Below are positions 1 through 5,633 of a stretch of DNA of 5,737 nt, piece by piece. The DNA is taken from the NCBI GenBank assembly GCA_903894655.1, contig CAITQY010000239.1, positions 1-5,737 of the forward strand. The letters are read 5' to 3'. The translations under genes were made by a program, and so were the position numbers. The DNA comes from an uncultured Gemmatimonadota bacterium (GTDB lineage: Bacteria; Gemmatimonadota; Gemmatimonadetes; Gemmatimonadales; Gemmatimonadaceae). Within the stretch, counting starts at the first letter, position 1, and each line of letters opens with the position of its first letter. Under the pieces are notes generated by a model. That model ran no database searches. It had not been told where the DNA came from and saw nothing but the letters and a program-made list of their open reading frames with translations.

Positions 1-2
1 AT

Positions 3-296
3 CCGTTTTTCGTGTCAGGCGAAATGCCGCTGGATAGCGGGGCTACGTGGCCGATCACCGTGGTGATGCTCGGGGCAAACGCCGATACGGCGGCGACCGC
101 ACAGCTCAGCCTCGGTCCGGTGCAGCCAGCGATGTCGTACACGCTTGGTGTGATTGCCGGCGGTCGCCATCCGGCGGGTGCCGCGTCCCGGTGCGGCGCG
201 CAGGTCGCCGTACCGATGCGACGGGCCGGCGGCGCGCTCTCGGGTGACTCCCTCTACGTGAGCGTCAGTGGGATGCGCGGTGGCGTCGAATGTTGA
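3..296 (+). CDS. C-terminal part of an unrecognised, possibly secreted protein (5' end outside window)
   Basis: The frame is open from the left edge to a TGA at 294-296, giving about 97 residues of a protein whose start lies outside the window. Third codon positions are mostly G/C, as in the other genes here. The visible part is rich in Gly, Ala, Val, Ser and Thr in alternating patterns (for example ITVVMLG, SYTLGVIAGG and SLYVSVSGM), which suggests a beta-rich domain of a secreted or surface protein. There are two cysteines, one near the middle and one as the last residue, which could form a disulfide if the protein is exported. No catalytic motif is seen and I cannot assign a family. A GTG at 12 could serve as a start, but nothing favours it over continuation from upstream. 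The gene converges on the SDR gene that ends at 396. The opposite-strand frame over the same bases is Arg-rich and looks like a shadow. Confidence 0.5.
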   Translation, partial: PFFVSGEMPLDSGATWPITVVMLGANADTAATAQLSLGPVQPAMSYTLGVIAGGRHPAGAASRCGAQVAVPMRRAGGALSGDSLYVSVSGMRGGVEC

Positions 297-308
297 GCGC
301 CACCGCGC
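275..308. repeat. 11-bp perfect inverted repeat spanning a stop codon
   Basis: GCGCGGTGGCG (275-285) and CGCCACCGCGC (298-308) are exact reverse complements with a 12-nt loop. The loop contains the TGA stop of the left-edge gene at 294-296. The hairpin sits at the meeting point of two convergent genes and could end transcription or protect a 3' end. Neither strand has a T-run after it, so it is not a standard intrinsic terminator. Confidence 0.6.
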
Positions 309-395
309 GCTGACGTCAGTTATCCGACGCGAGCCACCGTTCCGACAGCGCCACATCCGCGCGACGCGCCGTTTTCTTTGCCACGATGCCGTCGC

Positions 396-1514
396 TCACT
401 TGGGAGTGCGCGCCTTCCAGAGCGCCAGCAGCGCCGCCTCACGCTCCGGCGTGAAGCCCGTCTTGATGGCGGCCTGTCGATCGGCCGGCAGCGTGCGCCA
501 CCACGCGAGGGTATCGCGCGCGGTGTCTTCCATCGGGCGCACCGTGAGACCCGCCTTGAGTTCGGGGGTGATGTCGATGCGCGCAAAGCCGGCCGTGCGT
601 CCGCGCATGACCTGAAACACCGGCAACTCTTTGCCATACGGATTGGCGCCGTTGGCGCGCAGAAAATCAGCGTCCACCCACGTGTACGTAGGGTTGCTGC
701 CAACGCCCTTCTGAATGCGCGACACGAACTCCGTGAACGGCATCCCCATCTGCGGGCCCACGCCGTTGAACACGCCATACGTGCGGTTCTCAACGAGCGT
801 GATGCAGAACTTCACGAGATCGCGCGCGTCGATGATCTGCACGTGATCGGTGCCATCACCCGGCACCAGCACCTCACCGCCGCGGGCGATGCGCACCGGC
901 CAATTCGTGAAGCGATCGGTGTCGTCTTCAGGACCGACGATGAGCCCCGGACGCACCACCGTGACGCGACCCGGCATCGCGGCATGCGCCGCCTTCTCGG
1001 CGTACGCCTTGGCATGGCCGTAGCTGAGTGGCTTGCCCGCTTCGATCGGCGAATTTTCGAGCGTAAGCACCGGCGCCTCGATCGACATCGGTACGCGGCT
1101 GAGATCCTGATACACCGAGCGCGTAGAGATGAACAGGTACTGATCGACGTTGTCCTTTAGCAGCTCGGCCGAGAGCTTGACCCAATCGGGGGCGCTGGCC
1201 AGCGACGCCGACTCGTCGATCACGGCGTCCCACTTCCGACCCTTGAGCGCGCTGAGGTCATTCGCGCGATCACCGGCAAGTTCTTCGACATCTTTGCCGA
1301 ACATGCCGGGCGCGCTCTTGCCACGATTGAAGATCGTGACCTGATGCCCGCGCTTGAGCGCTTCGCGCACATCATGCGGGCCTACGAAGCCGGTGCCGCC
1401 AAGGATGAGAATTTTCTTGGCGGCGCGCGCGGGCACGAGTACGCGCGGATCGAAGGCGGATACGGCGCCGAACGCGGCAAGACCGGTGCCGATGAATTCA
1501 CGACGACTGTACAT
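396..1514 (-). CDS. Tat-exported NAD(P)-binding SDR / epimerase-dehydratase family protein
   Basis: This 372-residue protein begins with a twin-arginine signal (SRREFIG at 3-9, then a hydrophobic stretch to about residue 21 and Ala-rich residues to about 32), so export of the folded protein is likely. The Rossmann fold follows at once: GGTGFVG at 39-45 is the GxxGxxG dinucleotide-binding loop, FNRG at 62-65 follows beta-2, FISTRSVY at 128-135 carries the catalytic Ser/Thr strand, and Tyr165 with Lys169 (YGHAK) form the YxxxK pair. RPGLIVGP and a GDG-HVQIIDARDLV segment further on are typical of extended or atypical SDRs. The substrate cannot be told; sugar-nucleotide epimerases and reductases share this architecture. 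I chose the ATG at 1514 because it puts the twin-arginine motif at the N-terminus. The frame continues upstream to 1577, but that runs through the preceding terminator. No Shine-Dalgarno is seen. The gene lies downstream of the CHRD gene on the same strand, separated by that terminator. Confidence 0.88.
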   Translation of the reverse strand: MYSRREFIGTGLAAFGAVSAFDPRVLVPARAAKKILILGGTGFVGPHDVREALKRGHQVTIFNRGKSAPGMFGKDVEELAGDRANDLSALKGRKWDAVIDESASLASAPDWVKLSAELLKDNVDQYLFISTRSVYQDLSRVPMSIEAPVLTLENSPIEAGKPLSYGHAKAYAEKAAHAAMPGRVTVVRPGLIVGPEDDTDRFTNWPVRIARGGEVLVPGDGTDHVQIIDARDLVKFCITLVENRTYGVFNGVGPQMGMPFTEFVSRIQKGVGSNPTYTWVDADFLRANGANPYGKELPVFQVMRGRTAGFARIDITPELKAGLTVRPMEDTARDTLAWWRTLPADRQAAIKTGFTPEREAALLALWKARTPK

Positions 1515-1530
1515 GAGGCGCTCAGCTGAG

Positions 1531-1575
1531 GGGCAAAGAGAAAGGGCACCGGTGGCGATGGCCGATCCGGTGCCC
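1531..1575 (-). terminator. Intrinsic terminator of the CHRD gene
   Basis: Read on the minus strand, a 9-bp perfect stem GGGCACCGG / CCGGTGCCC (forward 1567-1575 and 1544-1552, 14-nt loop) is followed by TTTCTCTTT. It lies 35 bp after the CHRD stop codon and about 30 bp before the SDR start codon. It should end CHRD transcripts and limit read-through into the SDR gene. I see no convincing promoter between it and the SDR start. Confidence 0.75.
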
Positions 1576-1609
1576 AAGGTTACCTCTCCCCACGTACCGC
1601 CACCAGACG

Positions 1610-2140
1610 TTACGGGACCAACGCCACCTGGCCGCGCAGTTCACCGCCGGTGTTCGCGTCGGTGTGGATGTTCACATAAATGCCACCGGCGTTCAGCTGA
1701 GTGACGAGGGCGCTGAGCGGCTGACCGGCGAGCGTGCCGCTCAGGTTGGCGGCCGTGATGAACTGCTTACCGACGCGACCGTTGGACGGTCCCGCCACGG
1801 TCGGTCCGTCAACCACGAACGCGACGACCGCGCCATTGGCACCGCGGGCGGCGGTGTGGAAATGGCCAAATCGCATGTTGTTCAGGCCGTTCACGGTCAC
1901 GTTCACGAACAGCGTGTCGTTGGTGCGGCTGAGCGTGAACTCGGCGCTGCCAGTGGCGGTCGTGGTCACCGGCGGGACTTCTTCCGTGCCGACCAACGTG
2001 GCGCGGTACTTCACCAGCGGCGTCGGGGCGACCACCGTTTCGTCGTCACTGCAGTTGGCGAGTGCGGCGCCGACCAGTAGCGCACCAGCGAGGGACACGA
2101 GGGAGCGGGCGATGCGGCGGGACGTAGGACGAGTCGACAT
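1610..2140 (-). CDS. CHRD-domain secreted protein, probable lipoprotein
   Basis: This 176-residue protein has a basic N-terminus, a hydrophobic segment at about 14-28 and Cys30 in the context ALANC-SDD. That resembles a lipobox, although Asn at the -1 position is unusual, so lipidation is likely but not certain. The remaining ~145 residues match the CHRD domain pattern: EEVPPV at 53-58, a TGSAEFTL strand at 63-70, a FGHFHTAARGANG segment at 91-103, and the closing GGIYVNIHTDANTGGELRGQV at 152-172. The CHRD domain was named from chordin and is common in bacterial secreted proteins; its biochemical role is unknown. The three histidines (93, 95, 159) are typical of the domain. The ATG at 2140 gives a normal signal peptide but has no Shine-Dalgarno. 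A 12-bp inverted repeat lies 10 bp upstream of it and a terminator follows the gene. katG ends 102 bp upstream on the same strand; co-transcription is possible but not shown. Confidence 0.88.
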   Translation of the reverse strand: MSTRPTSRRIARSLVSLAGALLVGAALANCSDDETVVAPTPLVKYRATLVGTEEVPPVTTTATGSAEFTLSRTNDTLFVNVTVNGLNNMRFGHFHTAARGANGAVVAFVVDGPTVAGPSNGRVGKQFITAANLSGTLAGQPLSALVTQLNAGGIYVNIHTDANTGGELRGQVALVP

Positions 2141-2150
2141 GGTGATGCGA

Positions 2151-2188
2151 TTGAGGGTTCACAGCTGACGTACGCGGTGAACCCTCAA
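2151..2188. repeat. 12-bp perfect inverted repeat before the CHRD gene
   Basis: TTGAGGGTTCAC (2151-2162) and GTGAACCCTCAA (2177-2188) are exact reverse complements with a 14-nt spacer. The element ends 10 bp upstream of the CHRD start codon. It is either a dyad operator or a strong hairpin in the katG-CHRD intergenic RNA. No T-run follows on the minus strand, so it is not a standard intrinsic terminator. Confidence 0.75.
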
Positions 2189-2216
2189 GCACGCACTTCA
2201 TCCCTTTGTTCCTGCG

Positions 2217-2232
2217 CGGCGTCGCCACGCCG
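2217..2232. repeat. Small GC hairpin after katG
   Basis: CGGCGT (2217-2222) and ACGCCG (2227-2232) form a 6-bp stem with a CGCC loop on the plus strand. It begins 11 bp past the katG stop and may mark the katG 3' end. It has no T-run on the katG strand, so termination here would be weak or factor-dependent. Confidence 0.35.
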
Positions 2233-2242
2233 GTTTATACTC

Positions 2243-4456
2243 TCAGTCCAAGTCGAAGCGGTCGAGGTTCATCACCTTGGTCCAGGCCGCGACGAAGTCA
2301 TGCACGAACGTCTCCTTCGCATCGTCCTGCGCATACACCTCGGAGAGCGCGCGCAGCTGCGAGTTGGAGCCGAAGATCAGGTCCACACGCGTGGCCGTCC
2401 ACTTCACGTCACCCGTGGTGCGGTCACGCCCTTCGAAGACCTCCTTCGAATCGGCGATCGGCTTCCACGTGGTGCCGATGTCGAGCAGGTTCACGAAGAA
2501 GTCGGTGCTGAGCGTTTCGGGGCGATCGGTGAACACGCCATGCTTGGCCTGTCCGACGTTCGCGTTCAGCACGCGCAAGCCGCCGACCAGCACCGTCATT
2601 TCGGGCGCCGAGAGGGTGAGCAGCTGGGCCTTGTCGACGAGCATCTCTTCCGCGGTGACCGTGAACGCGCTCTTCTGGTAGTTGCGGAAGCCGTCGGCCT
2701 GCGGCTCGAGCATGGCGTACGAATGCGCGTCGGTGTGCTCCGCCGTGGCATCCATGCGGCCGGGCGTGAACGGCACCGTGACCGGCGTGCCGGCCTTTGC
2801 CGCGGCCGCCTCAATGGCTGCGCCGCCACCCAGCACGATCAGGTCGGCGATGGACACCTTCTTGCCGCCCGTCTGCGCGGCGTTGAACTGCTGCTGGATG
2901 CTCTCGAAGATCTCGAGTGCGCGGGCGAGCTTCGCGGGCTGATTCACTTCCCACTGCTTCGCCGGTGCGAGACGGATGCGCGCGCCGTTGGCGCCGCCAC
3001 GCTTGTCGGAGCCGCGGAAGGTGGAGGCCGATGCCCACGCGGTGTTCACCAGCTGTCCGATGGACAGCCCCGAGGCGAGGATCGTGCTCTTGAGCGCCGC
3101 GATGTCGTGGGCGTCGATCAACGCATGATTGACGGCGGGGATGGGATCCTGCCAGATCAGCGTTTCGGTCGGCGAGAGTGGGCCCTGGTAGCGCGTGCTC
3201 GGGCCCATGTCGCGGTGCGTGAGCTTGAACCACGCCCGCGCGAAGGCGTCGGCGAACTCGTTGAAGTTGTCGCGATAGCGCGTGGAGATCGCGAGGTAGG
3301 CCGGATCCGTGCGCAGCGCCATGTCGGCGGTGGACATCATCGGTGCGTGGCGCTTGGTCGGATCGTGCGCGTCCACCACCGTGGTCGCGGCGGCGGGGTC
3401 GGTCGGCGTCCACTGCTGTGCGCCGGCCGGGCTCTTGGTGAGCTGCCACTCGTAGCCGAGCAGGGTCTGGAAGTAGCCGCCGTCCCAGGTGGTGGGGTTG
3501 GGCTTCCAGGCGCCTTCGAGGCCGCTGGTGATCGTGTCGCCGCCCTTACCGGTGCCGAAGCTGTTGGCCCAGCCCAGGCCCTGCAGTTCGATGCTGGCGC
3601 CTTCCGGCTCCGGCCCCACGTGGGCGGTGTCACCGGCGCCGTGCGCCTTGCCGAAGGTGTGTCCGCCGGCCACCAGGGCCACCGTCTCTTCGTCGTTCAT
3701 CGCCATGCGGGCGAACGTCTCGCGGATATCGCGGGCCGACGCCATCGGATCCGGCGTGCCGTTCGGGCCTTCCGGGTTGACGTAGATGAGCCCCATCTGC
3801 ACGGCCGCCAGCGGGTGCTCGAGTTCACGGTCGCCCTGATAGCGCTTGTCGCCCAGCCACTCGGTCTCGGCACCCCAGTAGATGTCCTGCTCGGGCTCGT
3901 ACACATCGTCGCGGCCGAAGGAGAAGCCGAAGGGCTTGAAGCCCATGGATTCCATGCCGCAGTCGCTGGCAAAGATCATGAGGTCGGCCCACGAGAGTGC
4001 GTTGCCGTACTTCTGCTTGATGGGCCACAACAGGCGACGGGCCTTATCGAGATTGCCGTTGTCGGGCCAGCTGTTGAGCGGCGCGAAGCGCTGCGTGCCC
4101 GACGACGAGCCACCGCGGCCATCGGCCGTGCGGTAGGTGCCGGCGCTGTGCCACGCCATGCGCACGAAGAACGGACCGTAATGCCCGTAGTCGGCCGGCC
4201 ACCAGTCCTGCGAGTTGGTCATGAGCGCGAACAGGTCCTGCTTGAGCGCCGCAACGTCGAGCGACTTCAACGACTCGGAGTACTTGAACGTCGCGCCGAG
4301 CGGATTGGAGCGAGGCGAATGCTGGTGCAGGATGCCCAGATTGAGCGCATTGGGCCACCAGTCGCGGTTCGAGCGGCCGCCGGCCGTCGTGACTTGAGGG
4401 GCCGAGGCGCCATGCATGACCGGGCACTTCGCGCCGGTCCCTGAATTCCCTTCCAT
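2243..4456 (-). CDS. katG: Bifunctional catalase-peroxidase KatG
   Basis: KatG is a haem b enzyme of class I peroxidases that dismutates H2O2 to water and oxygen and also acts as a peroxidase; it is cytoplasmic. At 737 residues it is full length. The distal haem site is Arg99, Trp102 and His103 in RMAWHSAGTYR. The covalent Trp-Tyr-Met adduct needed for catalase activity can form from Trp102, Tyr225 (GLIYVNPEG) and Met251 (ARMAMNDEE). The proximal ligand is His266 (GGHTFGK), with Trp317 and Asp378 as its partners. Asp132 in NSWPDN, Ser311 (equivalent to M. tuberculosis Ser315) and Arg415 (the mobile arginine, Arg418 there) are also kept. The C-terminal haem-free domain runs from about 430 to the typical ending KVMNLDRFDLD. 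The N-terminus carries the usual KCPVMHG. Two changes stand out: ASDCGMES at 163-170, where AGN-ALES is usual, and Ala271 where Thr is usual. The ATG at 4456 follows GGAG at good spacing. The gene is divergent from oxyR and probably OxyR-activated. Confidence 0.97.
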   Translation of the reverse strand: MEGNSGTGAKCPVMHGASAPQVTTAGGRSNRDWWPNALNLGILHQHSPRSNPLGATFKYSESLKSLDVAALKQDLFALMTNSQDWWPADYGHYGPFFVRMAWHSAGTYRTADGRGGSSSGTQRFAPLNSWPDNGNLDKARRLLWPIKQKYGNALSWADLMIFASDCGMESMGFKPFGFSFGRDDVYEPEQDIYWGAETEWLGDKRYQGDRELEHPLAAVQMGLIYVNPEGPNGTPDPMASARDIRETFARMAMNDEETVALVAGGHTFGKAHGAGDTAHVGPEPEGASIELQGLGWANSFGTGKGGDTITSGLEGAWKPNPTTWDGGYFQTLLGYEWQLTKSPAGAQQWTPTDPAAATTVVDAHDPTKRHAPMMSTADMALRTDPAYLAISTRYRDNFNEFADAFARAWFKLTHRDMGPSTRYQGPLSPTETLIWQDPIPAVNHALIDAHDIAALKSTILASGLSIGQLVNTAWASASTFRGSDKRGGANGARIRLAPAKQWEVNQPAKLARALEIFESIQQQFNAAQTGGKKVSIADLIVLGGGAAIEAAAAKAGTPVTVPFTPGRMDATAEHTDAHSYAMLEPQADGFRNYQKSAFTVTAEEMLVDKAQLLTLSAPEMTVLVGGLRVLNANVGQAKHGVFTDRPETLSTDFFVNLLDIGTTWKPIADSKEVFEGRDRTTGDVKWTATRVDLIFGSNSQLRALSEVYAQDDAKETFVHDFVAAWTKVMNLDRFDLD

Positions 4457-4462
4457 ATTCTG

Positions 4463-4466
4463 CTCC
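4463..4466 (-). promoter_or_regulatory. katG ribosome binding site
   Basis: Minus-strand GGAG lies 6 nt before the katG ATG. It is the only clear Shine-Dalgarno among the genes here and supports the start at 4456. Confidence 0.65.
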
Positions 4467-4491
4467 GATCGTGGCTACGGGTCGTGAACGG

Positions 4492-4508
4492 CTCGGTCGA
4501 CGACCGAG
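4492..4508 (-). other. Hairpin in the katG leader
   Basis: CTCGGTC (4492-4498) and GACCGAG (4502-4508) form a 7-bp stem with a 3-nt loop, about 35 nt upstream of the katG start codon and inside the predicted leader. It could affect leader stability or translation; no role is demonstrated. Confidence 0.4.
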
Positions 4509-4538
4509 GGTCTCGCCTTCTGTGGTGGAATACCGGGA

Positions 4539-4567
4539 AAATTACGGGGCTCTGCTATAGCTCGCAA
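4539..4567 (-). promoter_or_regulatory. Candidate katG promoter
   Basis: On the minus strand TTGCGA (forward 4562-4567) and TAATTT (4539-4544) are separated by 17 bp. The matches are moderate (4/6 and 3/6), as is usual for an activator-dependent promoter. Transcription would start near 4532, giving a leader of about 75 nt. The OxyR-like boxes lie just upstream of and over the -35. Confidence 0.45.
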
Positions 4568-4604
4568 TCGGGTAAACGCTATACAAGTCATAGCTCATGC
4601 TTAT
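4557..4604. promoter_or_regulatory. Candidate OxyR binding site in the oxyR-katG intergenic region
   Basis: The known OxyR target is four ATAG/CTAT boxes, each separated by 7 bp. Here ATAG occurs at 4557, CTAT at 4579, ATAG at 4590 and TTAT at 4601. All sit on one 11-bp grid; the box at 4568 (TCGG) is degenerate. The last three boxes read CTAT-N7-ATAG-N7-TTAT. The site lies at roughly -25 to -72 from the predicted katG start and covers the predicted oxyR -35 and the upstream edge of its -10. This matches activation of katG and autorepression of oxyR. Confidence 0.6.
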
Positions 4605-4607
4605 ACT
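4580..4607 (+). promoter_or_regulatory. Candidate oxyR promoter, leaderless
   Basis: TATACA (4580-4585) and TATACT (4602-4607) are 16 bp apart; the -10 is one base from consensus. A start 6-7 nt after the -10 falls on the oxyR ATG at 4613, so the mRNA would have no leader. There is no Shine-Dalgarno before that ATG, which agrees. Inverted repeat CATGCT (4596-4601) / AGCATG (4610-4615) flanks the -10. Confidence 0.55.
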
Positions 4608-4612
4608 TGAGC

Positions 4613-5500
4613 ATGGATACGACGCTCCTTCGCGCCTTTGTGGAGACCGCCGACGCCGGGTCGCTGAGCCGGGCGGCTCGGCATCTGGCGCTGTCGCAGC
4701 CGTCGCTCACGGGGCAGATCCAGCGGCTCGAGGCCCACATGGGGGTGTCGCTGTTTGAGCGGCACGGGCGTGGCGTTACGCTGACCGAGGCGGGGGAAGC
4801 GCTGTACCCGCGGGCGCGCCGCATTCTGGACGAGGTACGTGACACCGAAGACGCCATTCGTCGCGAGGGGGCGGACACGGCGGGGACGCTGAGCGTCGGG
4901 GCGATTCCCACGGTGGCGCCCTACGTGTTGCCAGCCGCAGTCCAGCGGTTACGCGCCCGTCATACGGCCATGCGGGTGGAGCTGCGCGAGGACTACAGCG
5001 CGGTGCTGGCCCGGATGCTGCTGGACGGCGCGCTCGATGTGGTGATTGCGGCGTTGCCGTACGCCTTCGAGCATCTCGACACGGAGTTGCTCGGCACCGA
5101 CGCCTTGGTGGTCGCCGTGCCCGCGTCGCATGCGGCAGCGCGGGCGGGGCGCATTTCGCTGGCGCAGTTGCGCGACGCACCGGCGGTCACGCTCGACCCG
5201 GCGCACTGCTTGGGCGAACAGGTGGCGGGGTTCTGCTCGAGCCGGCAGGTGTCGCCGAGCGTGGTGTGCCGCAGTGCGCAGCTGGCGACGGTGCTGGAGC
5301 TGGTGGGGGCGGGCGTGGGTATTTCCATCGTGCCAGCGATGGCCGCGGTGCGGCACAACACGCCGCAGTGTGCGTACGTGCCACTGACCGACCACGTGTT
5401 GCAGCGCGAGATCGTGGCGGTGTGGCGACGCGGAGCGGTGCAGTCGGCGCAAGCGCGCGCGTTTGTGGAATGCGTGAGGGACGTGGTGCGAGTGGGGTAA
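4613..5500 (+). CDS. oxyR: OxyR-type peroxide-sensing LysR-family regulator
   Basis: This 295-residue LysR-type regulator senses H2O2 through a reversible disulfide and controls peroxide-defence genes. The winged helix-turn-helix is at about 1-60 (SLSRAARHLALSQPSLTGQI at 17-36, then LFERHGRGVTLTEAG at 47-61). A linker helix leads to the effector domain from about 92. IPTVAPYVLP at 98-107 matches OxyR's IPTVGPYLLP and includes Thr100. AHCLGEQVAGFC at 197-208 holds Cys199 (peroxidatic, preceded by His198) and Cys208 (resolving), with the same numbers as in E. coli. Arg265 corresponds to E. coli Arg266. Extra cysteines are 219, 253 and 287. The frame stays open upstream to an ATG at 4484, but those 43 residues fit no LysR N-terminus and would cross the promoter, so the start is set at 4613. 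It is divergent from katG, its most likely target. The TAA stop comes from the first unit of a tandem repeat. Confidence 0.93.
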   Translation: MDTTLLRAFVETADAGSLSRAARHLALSQPSLTGQIQRLEAHMGVSLFERHGRGVTLTEAGEALYPRARRILDEVRDTEDAIRREGADTAGTLSVGAIPTVAPYVLPAAVQRLRARHTAMRVELREDYSAVLARMLLDGALDVVIAALPYAFEHLDTELLGTDALVVAVPASHAAARAGRISLAQLRDAPAVTLDPAHCLGEQVAGFCSSRQVSPSVVCRSAQLATVLELVGAGVGISIVPAMAAVRHNTPQCAYVPLTDHVLQREIVAVWRRGAVQSAQARAFVECVRDVVRVG

Positions 5501-5567
5501 CGGCTCAGGTAACGGCTCAGGTAACGGCTCAGGTAACGGCTCAGGTAACGGCTCAGGTAACGGCTCA
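5496..5567. repeat. Tandem repeat, six perfect 12-bp units
   Basis: GGTAACGGCTCA occurs six times without mismatch (5496-5567), followed by a degenerate GGTTACAG. The first unit overlaps the end of oxyR and supplies its TAA. Since 12 is a multiple of three, every unit has a TAA in the oxyR frame. In another frame it reads Val-Thr-Ala-Gln repeatedly, but that frame belongs to no recognisable gene. Confidence 0.95.
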
Positions 5568-5581
5568 GGTTACAGTGGACA

Positions 5582-5615
5582 GGCGTCTGGCGTCTGACTG
5601 GGTATAGTGGTCAGA
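5582..5615. promoter_or_regulatory. Short repeats around a -10-like TATAGT (weak)
   Basis: GGCGTCT is repeated directly at 5582-5588 and 5589-5595. TCTGAC (5593-5598) and GTCAGA (5610-5615) form a dyad around TATAGT (5603-5608). This could be a regulated promoter pointing right, but no good -35 is seen at 15-19 bp spacing and no clear gene follows. Confidence 0.2.
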
Positions 5616-5633
5616 ATTCAGCAACGACAGTCC

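Noticed and set aside
311..318. TGACGTCA as a regulatory palindrome
   Set aside because: It resembles a eukaryotic CRE site, but an 8-bp palindrome between convergent bacterial genes has no supporting promoter context.
359..379. Plus-strand terminator GCGC-GAC-GCGC followed by GTTTTCTTT
   Set aside because: The T-rich tail is suggestive, but the stem is only 4 bp with a 3-nt loop; too weak to call.
378..1160. 260-residue plus-strand open frame over the SDR gene
   Set aside because: Arg/His-rich shadow with no motif; the minus strand has all the SDR motifs.
1515..1577. 21-residue N-terminal extension of the SDR protein
   Set aside because: It runs through the terminator hairpin and would bury the twin-arginine motif away from the N-terminus.
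2234..2239. TATAAA on the minus strand just after the katG stop as a CHRD -10
   Set aside because: Good -10 match, but no acceptable -35 at 15-19 bp spacing; left unannotated.
2177..4444. 755-residue open frame on the plus strand across katG
   Set aside because: It is the antisense shadow of a GC-rich gene; its product is rich in Arg, Gly, His and Val with no domain, while the minus strand encodes a complete KatG.
4484..4612. 43-residue N-terminal extension of oxyR from the ATG at 4484
   Set aside because: It would cross the promoter and operator region, matches no LysR N-terminus, and the OxyR residue numbering fits the 4613 start exactly.
5496..5575. CRISPR array
   Set aside because: The units are contiguous 12-mers without spacers.
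5266..5607. Open frame containing Val-Thr-Ala-Gln tetrapeptide repeats
   Set aside because: It overlaps the conserved C-terminus of oxyR out of frame and has no recognisable domain; the repeat peptide follows from the DNA repeat.
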